Assembly (NCBI GenBank): GCA_030141605.1
Contig: JAQGDQ010000743.1
Location: 55,001-103,184 of the forward strand
Length of the DNA stretch: 48,184 nucleotides
Source: Tubiluchus corallicola
Taxonomy: Eukaryota; Priapulida; Priapulimorpha; Priapulimorphida; Tubiluchidae
Reading direction: 5' to 3'
How positions within the stretch are numbered: the stretch's first letter is position 1; each line of letters begins with the position of its first letter. The notes under the pieces were generated by a model that saw nothing but the letters and a program-made list of their open reading frames with translations, searched no databases and was not told where the DNA came from. The position numbers and the translations under genes are program-made. Positions 1-42,300 of this stretch are shown here, piece after piece.

Positions 1-54
1 AGAGTTATCCAAAGCAATGCCTTTTTAATTAAATGTTACAGCAATTGTGACAAC

Positions 55-365
55 CTCCTTTGCTGTCATTGTCGTCATCGTCATCGTCGTCATCATTTTC
101 ATCATCATTTTCATCGTAAGCCTCTTCCTCCTCCTCCTCCTCCTCCTCCTCCTCCTCCTCCTCCTCCTGATCATCATCATCATCACCATCCTCGTCGTCA
201 TCGTCGTCGTCGTCGCCGTCTTCGTCATTGTCATCATCATCGTAATATTCATTGTCATTATAATCCTCATCATCATTATCATCATCGTCGTCGTCATCAC
301 TACCATCAAAATTATCATCACCATTATCAAGGTTCGTCAATATCATCATCATCACCATTATCATC
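55..365. repeat. Imperfect (TCC)n/(ATC)n microsatellite
   Basis: A pure (CTC)n core around 124-168 is flanked by degenerate ATC/GTC triplets. It sits in the intron upstream of the first visible gene A exon. Open frames on both strands here are triplet artefacts. Confidence 0.95.
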
Positions 366-405
366 CAGAATTCAAAAAAAGTTTTCCAAAATAAGCTACG
401 ACAAA

Positions 406-761
406 TAAGCCTTTTCACCGTTACGATTGCACACACGCAGTTGCTGTAGGTCAAAGGTTAAGTGTACCACAGGAACACATCTAACTACAACCTACAGACG
501 TGATATGCGTGTAACGTAAAGCCGTCTACCGCGTCAGTTCAGTAACTTCAATTGCTTTACGCGGACTTTACTTAATTATGCACTGGTCTTTGCGTAGAGT
601 GATTTATTGTTTGGAACAAGAAGATAAGGTCCTAGCTAGCTGTTAAAACTGTTACTGTTACAGTAGCATGGACTGCGAGGCGTTGTCAAGTGTACACAAA
701 TGACTTAACCTCTGACCTTTTCACGATATCATCAATTGCTGGAACTGTTGAAAAAAACTTA
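406..761 (+). mobile_element. TIR element family M1, copy 1
   Basis: It starts TAAGCCTTTTCACCGTTACG and ends in a diverged GGAACTGTTGAAAAAAACTTA. The body (GTAGGTCAAAGGTTAAGTG, AGCTAGCTGTTAAAACTGTT) matches the other M1 copies. TA-flanked ends and no coding capacity make it MITE-like. Confidence 0.85.
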
Positions 762-799
762 TTTAATTGCGAGTTTTAAGTACTTGTTTTCTATTTTAG

Positions 800-29785
<28,986 letters not shown>

Positions 29786-29838
29786 GCAGGAAGTCGTGTG
29801 AACACTGCTTTCAAATTCTTTGGGTACTTGTCCTTTAT

Positions 29839-29844
29839 AATAAA
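29839..29844 (+). terminator. Poly(A) signal of gene A
   Basis: AATAAA lies 54 nt after the TAG of gene A, in an AT-rich 3' UTR. It is the first canonical hexamer after the stop. This would give a very short 3' UTR; later signals could also be used. Confidence 0.6.
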
Positions 29845-30046
29845 ATACAATCTTGAAATTTAAAGATAGATAAATAATTTACGCACATTTATTGTCCGCG
29901 TGTAAAGATATTTTTAAATTAAGACGTGCCTTCCTATTCTCAGACTTGCATGCCAAGCCTTGTCAGAATGTATTAAAAATACACTTTTCCATATCATAAT
30001 GATATCTATTGTTATTGAACGGCAGTTTATGTAAATTGTAAATATC

Positions 30047-30355
30047 GTGTGTGTTGGGGTGCGCAGTCGTGTGTGCATGCGTGTTGGGTGCGCAGTCATG
30101 TGTGCATGCGTTTTGGGGTGCGCAGTCGTGTGTGCATGCGTGTTGGGGTGTGCAGTCGTGTGTGCGTGCGTGTTGGGGTGCGCAATCATGTGCGTATGCG
30201 TGTTGGAGTGCCCAGTCGTGTGTGCGTGCGTGTTGGGGTGCCCCGTCGTGTGTGCGTGCGTGTTGGGGTGCGCAGTCGTGTGTGCGTGCGTGTTGGGGTG
30301 TATGTGTATGTGTGCATGCTGAGGTGCGCAGTCGTGTGTGCGTGCGTGCGAGTGC
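30047..30355. repeat. 30-bp GC-rich minisatellite, about 10 copies
   Basis: Unit GTGTGTGCGTGCGTGTTGGG, GTGCGCAGTC, lying after the gene A poly(A) signal. Frames across it are repeat artefacts. Confidence 0.95.
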
Positions 30356-30647
30356 GTCAAATCTTATTTTGTGTTTTAGGTCTAAATATCGTGTTTATTT
30401 CTATTAAAATTCAAGTGACGAGAAAACAGGATTCGTACGTGTAAAAATGCATCAAGAAAGATAGCAGTTCTTTAGTTTATTATTTATTTATTAAATATAT
30501 TATTTATATTATATTGTTTTTACATACTAGAAAAAAGAACAGTTGGAAAAATACTGATAGAAGTAGAGATTATAATTGTTAAACACGATTTTATTTACAA
30601 TAAGTCTTTAGTAAGAACGTCTTAACAAATGGGGGAAAAAGAATCAA

Positions 30648-31036
30648 TAAGCCTTTTCACGGTTCCAGCTAGTGATGATGATCGTGAAAAGGTCAAAGGT
30701 TACGTGTACCAGACAACACATTTGTGTACACTTGACAACGCCTCTCAGCTTATGCTGTTGTAATAGAAACAGTTTTAACATCTAGCTAGAGCCTTACCTA
30801 GTTCATTTTTCTTGTTTCCAAGCAAGATACTGCTAGTAAATCACTCTATGTTCAGACTAATGCATAATTAAGTAAAGTCCACGTAAACAATTGAAATTAC
30901 TGAACTGATGCGCCAGTCGGTTTTGCTTTACACACTTATCACGTAACGGTTGTAGTTAAGACGCGTTGCTGTAGCAACCTCAACCTTTGACTTACTGCAA
31001 CTGCGCGTGCGCACAACGAAACTGTGAAAAGGCCTA
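30648..31036 (-). mobile_element. TIR element family M1, copy 7
   Basis: Reverse orientation, from TAAGCCTTTTCACGGTTCC to ACTGTGAAAAGGCCTA. Located in the intergenic space between the two Dscam genes. Confidence 0.9.
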
Positions 31037-31611
31037 TTGGGTACAAGTCGCTTGGTGATTGGCTCAGTATGAAATGCGTTTATCACGTGATGTTCCTAAT
31101 TCAAATCCAACCAGTAATTAATGATTTTTGTGTAATCGCTTGTTTTGTACAGCAAAAATAAAAGTCTAGAACAACAGCTAATGTTGTATTCAGCTATACT
31201 TTTACGATGCAAAGTGAGGAGCATTAATAAGAAAGCTTGTTTTCAAATCAAGACTTTCTGTAAAAGCGCTGAACGTAATTACATCACACAGTCATCTACA
31301 TCATAAGTAATAATGGAGTAAACGCAGTGGTACGTGTTACGTTTTGACTGATTGAAAACTGTTATTTTGGAACAAAGTCCATATTACAACACAATTCAAA
31401 TCATAGTTAACAAACATACATTATACATATAAATCAAAATAGCAATTATCGGTTAGTAATTTCTCACAATTAAACAGTTAATTAATTATTTACGATATTT
31501 ACAACTTTGCTTTATTGGGCTACAGTATATAGGCATTTATTCCAATGCTTATACAACCTAGATATAAATAAACATCACTGTTAAATATATTACTTATTAA
31601 TTCATTGTAAG
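31037..31611. other. Intergenic AT-rich sequence
   Basis: No exon, RNA gene or repeat recognised. Confidence 0.55.
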
Positions 31612-32043
31612 CGGCGGCGGATACAGGCTTTAGAAAAAGGGTGGGCCCAGCGAAAAAGCAGCTAGGGGGTCTGGGGAATCAATGTATTTTACTGAATTTT
31701 AGACCATTTTTCTTACTGTTTCCTCCAGCAAATTCAATAGTTTAAAACTCATTTTGTCACCTCAAACTTTTGAGTCTTAATTACACACCAGTATACTAGT
31801 ATACACACTAGTATAGCATATAATTGCACACAGCAAGATGTTTGTCAAAACTTCAATTATCACTTAAAGGGCACAAACGTTTTTACACTGAAATCATTAA
31901 TGCAGAACTTTTTACTCGATATGAGTCTTTAAAAGCTACCACTGAACGTTCTAAATCCAGAGAACGTATTCACTTGGTGTGCTGTAACTGGTACTATGAA
32001 AGAGGCCCAGGCCCCTTGGACCTACCCCCTAAATCCGCCACTG
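31612..32043 (-). mobile_element. hAT-like element of a second type
   Basis: The right end read on the minus strand is CAGTGGCGGATTTAGGGGGT and continues into GGGCCTGGGCC. The left end is GCGGCGGATACAGGC. CAGTGGCGGAT ends are common in hAT elements. The target duplication is not clear and the left end may be damaged. Confidence 0.55.
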
Positions 32044-32054
32044 ATCAGTGTCAA

Positions 32055-32520
32055 TAGCTGGTGTTAAATAGATCCTCTATAATAAAATCAAAATATGGTA
32101 AATTAAGGTCTGTACACATTTGTCTAGCCGAGCAGTCATAAGGTAGATTAAACAAAATTCTGATCCCTTTATTCTAAGCAACTTTAAAATTCCTCATACT
32201 GTAGTCATAAAAGTTATTCAATAATGCGGCACAGTAAAAGTTAGAGCCAAAAGCTTTGAACAAAGTTTGTTTGACTTCTGTACTACAATTAGAAAAAATA
32301 TCAAATTAATTTGTTTGATCGTATGTAGAACCAAACGACACTGTCGGTCAGTATCCGTATTATCTGTTTTATCAGTTGTTAAAAGATGACCTACGTACAT
32401 TTCTTCTGTGCAAGACTTAATGATATTAGTTTCTGCTTAAATTTCCTGTGGGGAATTTAGTATAATTTAACAGTTTGAAGGTTAGAAGTTTTGTTTTTGT
32501 ATAGTTCATCTTAATATCAT
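32055..32520 (-). mobile_element. LINE reverse-transcriptase fragment (minus strand)
   Basis: Broken minus-strand frames read YTKTKLLTF, MYVGHLLTTDKTDNTDTDRQ, VKQTLFKAFGSNFYCAALLN, FYDYSMRNFKVA and LPYDCSARQMCTD. The order GHL(I)...DxDRQ...VKxxLFKAFxxNFY...SAxxM is that of the fragment at 8585-9178. Several stops and frameshifts. Confidence 0.75.
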
Positions 32521-32526
32521 GTTGAT

Positions 32527-33070
32527 TTTAGTTCATTGACTACTTCATTGACTACCTTGTTGACTACTTCATTGGCTACCTCGTTGACTACTTCCTTGAC
32601 TACCTCACTGACTACTTCATTGACTACTTCATTGACTACTTCATTGACTACCTCGTTGACTACTTCATTGACTACCTCATTGACTACTTCATTGACCACC
32701 TCACTGACTCTTCATTGACTACTTCATTGACTACCTCATTGACTACTTCATTGACTACCTCATTGACTACTTCATTGACTACCTCACTGACTACCTCACT
32801 AACTACTTCATTGATTACTTCATTGACTACTTCACTGACTCTTCATTGACTACTTGATTGACTACCTCACTGACTACTTCATTGACTATCTCACTGACTG
32901 CTTCATTGACTACCGCACTGACTACTTCATTGACTACTTGTTTGACTACATCACTGACTACTTCACTGACTACTTCATTGACTACTTCATTGACTACTTC
33001 ATTGACTATTTCTTTGACCACTTCTTTGACTACTTCATTGAGTACCTCATTGACTACTTCATTTACTAGG
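32527..33070. repeat. 12-bp (TTGACTACTTCA)n minisatellite
   Basis: About 45 copies of TTGACTACTTCA or TTGACTACCTCA. On the minus strand it encodes a VNEV repeat in one open frame. It starts about 165 bp beyond the gene B stop, so it could lie in the gene B 3' UTR. Confidence 0.96.
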
Positions 33071-33233
33071 ATTCATTTACTATGTACATTTTCATAAACG
33101 AATGACAGATTCACTAATTGGAAAACAAAATCCTCAGCAATGCTTACACGAGGCTTCATTCACTTGAGACTTAATTAATCAATGTTAACGATTTGACACA
33201 TTAATGTCATACAGCTTTCAGTTATTTTGGACG

Positions 33234-33315
33234 TCAGACAACTGTGAATTCTTCCATGTATTCTCCCGTTTCTGATTCAGTTCGAAATGTCGGCGTTTTT
33301 ACTTGAAGATTTTGC
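33234..33315 (-). CDS. Dscam: Gene B: last coding exon with PDZ-ligand C-terminus
   Basis: Acceptor caatttgcag, phase 2 in, ending TGA at 33236-33234. It encodes QNLQVKTPTFRTESETGEYM and ends EEFTVV. The T-V-V end fits a class I PDZ ligand and parallels EFTIV of gene A. Assignment is by that C-terminus, Ser/Thr richness and position. Confidence 0.85.
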
Positions 33316-36300
33316 CTGCAAATTGCAAATGAAACTTTCCACAAGTTGACATGAACGAAACGGATGCACATTTGACTTAACATTGATACAAGAGTTGGGT
33401 TGATACGTCACAATTTATGCTGCACATTCATCACCAAGAGTGAAATTTGCTACCACCTCTCCCCAAATACCACAGCTGCAAAATGGACTAAGAATATCAT
33501 GGCAACAACAGCGACAACAATAGTAGCAGCAGCACCCGCAACAGCAGCAGCAGCAACAACAACAACAGCAACTACAACAGCAACAACAACAACAACTACT
33601 ACTACTACTACTACTACAACAACAACAACATCATTGGCATTATTAATTTTATCAGAATTAAACATTTCCGTTCTGTGGCGCCACCTGTCCAAAATTATTA
33701 AAATTAACTAGAACTAAGCAAGCAGGTGAGCAGTTAATACCTGATGTATGGTTACGTTGGAACTGTAAAATATTCGTCGGAGAGAAATCACGTATTAAAC
33801 TTTAAAAGTCAATTGAAGCTACATATTGAAGTTGTCTGAATTTTTTTATGGTAGTTTATAGACGAAACAAGCAGCAGCAGCAGCAGAAGCAACAACAACA
33901 GCAACACCACCAACAACAACAACAATAGTAACTGTCACAAAGCACAGAAGCTGTATTATGACATTCGTAATTTTTTTAGAAATAAGGCCCTATAAAGTCT
34001 GAGTACTATAAACTTCTTTACTAGAGTGTCTTCTATGTAAATTATTGACAAAAATTACAATTTATACCGTGATAATGGCAGCGTCCCTGATTTACTAATT
34101 GGTGTTATTCCTCTTTGCAAATACAACTCTGTGTTACCTAAAAAACAAGCTCAGGTGATTATAACATCCCAGAATGCAATAGCCGAGTATTACACGTGAG
34201 CTTTCAAGGTTGAATCAGAAAGGAAATTGTCCACCAGAACAAGAACAACAATGCAAGCAAGTACTGTTCATGTGATTCTGCAATGCAGAAAACCCGTCTA
34301 ACGTAAAACTTAATTTGCAAGCTCATTGCGTATACTAAATAATTGTTACTTTTTTGTCCTGTGATGAGCAATCAACACAAGTCATATTTAGATATTTATT
34401 AAGGCCCCTATAACCCCATCAAACTTTGAAGTACTTTAACGCATTATTATGATCACACAAAGAATTCATAGTTATTATTAAACAAAAGAGACTTATAAAT
34501 TAAATAACTTGCGTTTTTCTGGTGAATTTAGAATGCGTGCATTGCTGTAAAGATCGCCATGTTTTGCATCTTTGGCGCGAGTGAGCGAGAATGACGTAAG
34601 AGGTACAGAAAGCGTCTTTGGTTACCGATGTTTATCCACCGATCTTTGGTGACCTCGTAACTGCACTCCTTACGTCATTCATTCGCGCAACGAAAAATGG
34701 CGCTCATTAAAATTGAATACCGCCAACAACGAAGTGATAGAAATCAAAAGAAACAAATTTTACAGTAAGTTTATGACAAAATAAATTGATTATTTGTAAA
34801 CAGAGTAGGATTTTAAGTTGCAAAAGCTTATTATTATAGCCAGTGGTTAGTTTAACTTTAAGCTCACAACAGTAAACCCGTAGAAGAAAATTTGATTTAA
34901 CGGATATAGATTATTTGATTCCTAGATAGCTGAGAATTCGATATTTTAAGTGAATGAAAGATTGATGGAAGAAAAGACTCTCTTGCTTGGTGTATTCGCC
35001 CTATTTCGTTTATTAATAAAAAATGGAAAAACAAAGTCACGGTATACATTTAGTAATTATAACAAAAAACTCAATTCTAGCAGAAAACAGAATTTGGTTC
35101 TACTTTCCACATTTTATATTCATCCCCCTAAGTATAAAATAATCCGTAAGCACATTAATTAGGTTCAAAACGTTTCAAATTACTAATTATTAGGAAACTG
35201 ACAATTTAATTTTTGCTTATTTTTGAGAAAGGCACAAGAAAATTAAATTACAGTGTCTTGAAATGAATTTAACAAATTTAAAGCCAATTTACCTCTTGCG
35301 TAAGATCATTTTAAGTCGTGTGAAAATTTCAATTACTTTGCATTATTTAAAGGGGTGTGTAGCAAAATTTCAGAGATGTACCACATCAATAATCATAATC
35401 AACTCAGGGGCGACATAACACTGATGGCAACAGTGATGCTAATTATTTTCTCAATCAAAACAACGTCAATTTCAAACAACAAGTAAAGGAGCTTACTTGC
35501 ATCAAACGTGTTTGGAGAAATGCTTTCGGGAGCTGATAGAGACGTGTTCTGATAAAGAGCTTGTTTGGCTTCATCGCATGAGTTTGGTGTTATACAGAGA
35601 TCACTGGAGGAGCTATCTGCGGGCCTGCCTTCTCTTTTTCTACAACAACAATTGTTATTTATTGAATTTCTCTCGTACGCAAAGTACAGTGATTCCTAAT
35701 TAAAATAGGCAACATACATAAAAAGATTGAAAAAGATAAAATACAATATTAAAAACATGCACGAACTATAAACATGTTTACAAGAGAAAATTAATATGTA
35801 GCCAATTAATTTAAAACACATTATTATTAAAAATGCAGGTGTTTGGACAAATGTAAAATTAATTTCCCTGCCATCACAACTCCTGTGCGTAATTGTATCA
35901 CGCAAATTTTTAATCATGGTAATTGATTCATGTTGATTATTCTGCACACAGTTCAAGAAAATTACGAATGACTACATATTTGACTGATTTTTTAGTTGAG
36001 TTACCAATTATTAAATCATAATTATATATTAAGTTCCAAACATTCTTCCAAAACTCGGAATACCCACGATAATAATGATTTACAATATACTTAGTGAAAA
36101 TATTTCTTGACTTTAACTGTCTCGTTGCAAAATTAATTGTTCTCTGTTCTCATTACGCTTATGAAATTGATTGTTCTTTGTTCCCAATATACTTGTGAAA
36201 TTAACTGTTCTCTGTTCCCAATATACTTGTGAAATTAATTGTTTTCTGTTCCCAATATACTTGTGAAATTAATTGTTCTCTGTTCCCAATATACTTGTGA

Positions 36301-39300
36301 AATTAATTGTTCTCTGTTCCCAATATACTTGTGAAATTGATTGTTCACTGTTCCCAATATACTTGTGAAATTGAATTGTTCTCTGTTCCCAATATACTTG
36401 TGAAATTAATTGTTCTCTGTTCCCAATATACTTGTGAAATTAATTGTTCTCTGTTCCCAATATACTTGTGAAATTAATTGTTCTCTGTTCCCAATATACT
36501 TGTGAAATTGATTGTTCACTGTTCCCAATATACTTGTGAAATTGATTGTTCTTTGTTCCAAATATACTTGTGAAATTGAATTGTTCTCTGTTCCCAATAT
36601 ACTAGTGAAATTGATTGTTCACTGTTCCCAATATACTTGTGAAATTGATTGATCTTTGTTCCAAATATACTTGTGAAATTGAATTGTTCTCTGTTCCCAA
36701 TATACTTGTGAAATTGATTGTTCACTGTTCTCAACATACTTGTGAAATTAATTGTTCTTTGTTCCCAATATACTTGTGAAATTGAATTGTTCTCTGTTCC
36801 AAATATACTTGTGAAATTGATTGTTCACTGTTCCCAATATACTTATGGAATTGATTCCTCACTGTTCCCAATATACTTGGGAAATTAGTTGTTCTTTGTT
36901 CCCAAAATACTTACGAAACTAATTGTTCTCTCTTCCAAATATACTTGTGAAATTAATTGTTCTCTGTTCTTACTATACTTTGAACGGAAAAGCACTGCAG
37001 TATTTACGTTGCTACTTGGATACAATTTTTCTGGCAGGGCATTATTGTGGAAAGCCACGGCACGGTTACGGAAAGCAACGACACGCTTACGAAAACTCAC
37101 GCAGTTCACAGTTATGCCATAATTTTCAAGTGAACGGAGGTTACCACCATGCCTGAAAATTTCTATACAGCAATATAAATTAATGTTATGTGACCATTAA
37201 TATATCATGTCAACACCATCTGTTATCTACCAAAGTAACTCCACTGAGCGCAACATTTTAATATTTAGCCACAGTTAGTTTGTACGACGTAATTGTTACC
37301 TTTGTGAAGACTGACTAGGCCGAGTTTTGCGTACAGCGGTATCATGACTTCGATTACGTTTCGGCCGCTTCTCAAATACAGTTTGAGTGTCTGTCGTATC
37401 ACTGGAGGAACTGGGCCTTCCTCGTAGCGCTCCATCTACATTAATTATAGCAGAAATAATTATTAATTATGGTTAAATCACTGCCAAGATCTGTGTCAGT
37501 TATCACTTGAAATTACGAAACAAAAGAATTTGATCCAAAACACAATGTGACCATATAAAGACCCTTGGAATAATCCTTTTCACAGTTCCAGCGATTGACG
37601 ATGATGTCAGAGCTTAAGTGTACCAGACAATGAATGTATTCGTGTACACTTGACAATGCCTCGCAGCCCATGCTATTGTAATAGTAACAGTTTTAAACAG
37701 CTTGCTAGAACATTTACCCAGTCCATTTTTTTCTTGTTCTCAAGCAAGATCCGGCTAGTAAATCATTCTACGTACAGAGTAATGCATAGTTAAGTAAAGT
37801 ACACGTAAAACAACTGACGTTACTGAACTGATGCGGCAGACGACTTTGTTTTACTCACACGTCACGTGACGGTTGTAGTTAAGACGCGTTGCTGTGGTAC
37901 ACTTTGCCTTTGACTTACAGCAACTGCGCGTGCGCACAACGAAACTGTGAAACTGGGATTAGGAGTTAGCATCGAACGTTCGAGTTATAGATTATAGATC
38001 CAAAAATTACAGATTCGAATAATTCAGCAACTACACGCGTTTGTTATGAAGCAAAAACAAACACAAGCAATATGCATTATCTCTGTGAAACCGGTTTTTA
38101 AACTGAATTCTAGTTGGGACTCAAAAATGCTGAAATTCGGTCTGATTCGAGTTCGAAGGTCGCAAGTTCGATTCGATTCGAATTTACTTTCTGGTAGACA
38201 ATTCTCAATTGCTCACCTCTCTGCATATGAGCTAAGAAAAAACTTTACGAATACGAAAAAGCTCTCTTTTATTTTTTTTATAATTTTCAAAGGACGTTAT
38301 TGATCTACTGGAGTTTTTACAGTATCTAGTTAATAAAAGCAACAATTCTTCACCCTTTGATTTTAAAATGTGTAATCTAAAACATTAATAATTTCATTTT
38401 CATTACGCTAATTGCAGTTGGACATATACAAGCCTTTGGAACTTAAAGGACAAGAACAGGGGCACCTGAAGTAGATTTCAGAAAAATCGCCTTTAAAAAT
38501 TATATTACTTTATAGCAATTTTATGCGTATATCGTACTTGCGTTGAAAGGATTAATACTTTGTTTTCATTTTAAATCTCCCGCAATACTGTTCCGACCGC
38601 GCCATTACATGACGTCATATACGCACAGCGTAAATCAGGGGAAGAAAAGGAAATGTTAAATTATGTCCCAAAAAACTTTCCATGCAAATCTATATTACTT
38701 GGCATTTCGCTTACCTGCTGGAAAGACTTACGTAACTAGAAAAGAAAATTATTAATTACTTAAAATGTTTTCAGCAAATTGGTAAAATGTAGCTGATTCA
38801 CTCCGGGGTGCACCACTCATTAACCAAAAAACGTATTTTTAACTTTTTTGACAAGACACAGTAATTTTAAATTTTATTTAGTTAGTGACATGTGTGCTAC
38901 GAATGCTCTGATTATTTTTTTAAACTTTACTCAGTGTTATCTAAACTTGTTTTAAAAGACTTATCATCAAAATGGCTGCGTCTAAGGGTCATCGCGAGAG
39001 TTTAAATTTACAGTAATGTTTTACACAGCGTTACTGCTGGCGCAAGCTCTGTATCCGAAAAGGCAGTACGTAACTGGTATAAAATTTCAAGACGAACTTT
39101 TTTAAGCTTTATGTAAGTGGAGGTTTTTCTTGTGCTTGAATACTTTTTAGCATAGTTTATTTACATACCGTTATAAGCAGCCGTGATACAACTGCTTTCT
39201 CTTTTCTCGTTGGCTTTGGGAGGTGACTGGGTGAAGCGAACTAATTCCGGACTGTCAACCATTTCCGGTACGAGGCCTGGCAACTCATGAATGGTCGACG

Positions 39301-42300
39301 GATGTTGTTTGAAGTTCTCATAAGCATCTCGAAGTTCATCATAGTTGGAAGAGCACATGCTAGTTGTCGCTATGTAAGTCGAACCACGAGGTAGAACATC
39401 TGCTTCTGCTAAATGATAATACATGTGACGTCAAGAAAGAATATTTGTTTAAAGGAAAAGTCAAGCCTTCTAGGAAGTTAGGCTTATTTCAATGTTCGCG
39501 AAAAATGTTTGAAGGATTTAGTAATAAAACTGCAATAAGCGCCTCTTGTAATTAGTAAAATTACTTTAAAGTCGCGATCACTTCATGCTTGGGCGCTCCC
39601 ATTTTCAAAGACCATTCTTCTTCCAATGATGTCATTCGTCTTGAAGAAAACTAGCGCATTGTCAATCTTCATCAAAAGTAAAACAAATTTTTACAAAAAA
39701 ATAGATAGCTAATTTCGTATTATTTTTGTGGCAACATTAGGTAAGCTGCAGAAGTTTGAATTAGTTTAAGTAGCACGTGCTTACGGAAAGCCACGACGCG
39801 CTTACGAAAAGTCACGAAGTCACACAGTTACGTCATTTTCAAGTGAATGGCGTAAAAAAGGCGTTCACAACGCCTGAAAATTTCTATTCAGAGAAAGTAT
39901 ATTTTAAATTTATGCTTTGTAGGCAGTTCTTAGTTTAAGTGATAACAGTAAAATAAGCCCAACATACTGAGTGACTTGTTCTTTCCTTTAGCACGCCACA
40001 AAGAGTTTAAGTGATAACAGTAAAATAAACCCAACGTACTGAGTGACTTGTTCTTTCCTTTAGCACACCACAAACAGTTTAAGCGATAACAGTAAAATAA
40101 ACCCGACATACTGAGTGACTTGTTCTTTCCTTTAGCACACCACAAACAGTTTAAGCGACAACAGTAAAATAAACCCAACATACTGAGTGACTTGTTCTTT
40201 CCTTTAGCACACCACGAACAGTTAAAGCGACAACAGTAAAATAAACCCGATATACTGAGTGACTTGTTCTTTCCTTTAGCACGCCACAAAGAGTTTAAGT
40301 GATAACAGTAAAATAAACCCAACGTACTGAGTGACTTGTTCTTTCCTTTAGCACACCACAAACAGTTTAAGCGACAACAGTAAAATAAACCCGACATACT
40401 GAGTGACTTGTTTTTTTCCTTTAAATCATTAATATTTTTACAAAGAAAATTTACGAGCTATTTATCAGAAAAGCCCACAGACAGTCCCGCTAATGTGTAT
40501 ATAAGCTCCATGGAAACTTAACCACCACTTCAAACTTGCTCATCGAATACACGTACCTGAATTACGCTTTTTGGGATATAAAATATTCAAAGATTTTTGT
40601 GGTTCACGAAAAACTAAGTCTCTACTGTCAGCTTGAGTGAAAACTTCTGGTTGAGCAAAAACCAGATTCTGTTCATAGTTGCCGTTTCTTGTCAAAAGTT
40701 TAACTTGTATATCTACAAAATTAATGAAACGGTTATAGTATTAATAGTTAAAACTTAAAGAATAACAACAATAAAGACGACAGTGACGACGCCAATAGCG
40801 ACAGCAGGAGGAGCAGCAGCTGCAGCAGCAACAACAACAATAATAACAACAGCAGCAGCAGCAACAACAACAGCAACAGCAGCAGCAACCACAACAGTAA
40901 TAGCAGCAGCAACGACAACGACAACAACAAACAACACCAGCAACAACAGCAGCAAAAACAACAATAACAATAGCAACAACAACAACAACAGCAACAACAA
41001 CACCAAATTGCAAGAAGGAAAAATGAAAAAACACCTTCATAAAAAATAATATCGCCTCTTCTATAGCGATTAAATTATTGTTATTCTTTCACTGGAAAAC
41101 ATGTTTTTTTATATATTTTTAATTACCAAATAAGTTGCACATTATATTTACCAAAACTTAGAAGTAATATTGTGGTATTCGTATTTCTAAAAATACTCCC
41201 AGGTAAAATAAATTCAGATTTTTTCGTCAGAGTTATGCGGAGTTCAGACACAATTACAAACAATAAAAAACACATAAAATCACTAAACAAGCCTTTTCAC
41301 AGTTCCAGCGATTGATGATGACCGTGAAAAGGTCAAAGGTTAAGTGTACCAGACAAAGCATTTGTGTACACTTGACAACGCCTCGTAGCTCAAGCTATTG
41401 TAATAGTAACAGTTTTAACAGCTAGGCAGAACCTTACCTAGTTCATTTTTCTTGTTCCCAATCAAGATCCTGCTAGTAAATCACTCTACGCATAGACTAA
41501 TGCATAATTAAGTAAAGTCCACGCAAAACAACTAAAGTTACTGAATTCATGCGGCAGGCGGCTTTGCTTACCCACATGCCACGTAACGGTTGTAGTTAAG
41601 ACGCGCTGCTGAGGTACACTTAACCTTCGACCTACACCAAATGCGCGTGCGCACAATCAAACTGCGAAAAACCTTATTAAAAAATACTATATTAAAAAGT
41701 TTGAAACGGTTTTGCACATCCAAAACGGATTCGAACTCGGACCTTCTCCCATACTTGTTACAACTACACATTTTTTACCTTTACTAGGCGGCATGACATC
41801 GTTTGAATGCTCGTTTGCTGAATGCGTATAAAGCTGAGGTTGTTGTGGTCTTGCAGGCACAGCAGGGGGGACACCAACTCTTCCTTCTCTTCCAGAAAGG
41901 TCGTTAAGTACATTGTCATAAGGAGGCACAGCGGTTGAAGAGTGGTATATAGCTGAAGTGGCATAGGGATTAACCTCACTTTCTGCTATAACAATACAGC
42001 AATGCGTTTTAAATACAGCAGCGCAACAGTACAGGAAAATGAACATATTAGGCAATTTTTCTACTCTGTTCTGCTTTCTGTTTCTCTTGCAATCTCCCCC
42101 TCCTTATCCTCTACCTCTGTGTCTCTCTCTCTCTCTGTCTCTCTTTTTCTCTGTCTGTCTAATTGTCTAACTACCTGTCTGTCTGTTTGTCTGTCTGTGT
42201 GTGTCTGTCTGCCTGTTACTTTGTTTGCTTGTCTGTCTGTCTGTCTGTTTGTTTGTTTGTTTATTTGCTTGTTTGTCTCTCTGTCTGTTTGTCTATCTGT

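Noticed and set aside
34068-34140. Candidate missing gene B tail exon (acceptor TTTTTTAG, open frame, minus strand)
   Set aside because: The same sequence occurs in the TE4 copy at 21790-21858 in gene A, so it is repeat sequence.
35292-35334. Candidate 43-nt gene B exon (phase 1 in, 2 out, donor GAG|GTAAAT)
   Set aside because: Phase fits, but the acceptor (TGCAAAG) lacks a pyrimidine tract and the product has no likeness to A exon 20.
39930-40397. 155-codon frame of 24-residue Cys/Leu repeats
   Set aside because: Arises from the 72-bp amplified end of an M2 transposon.
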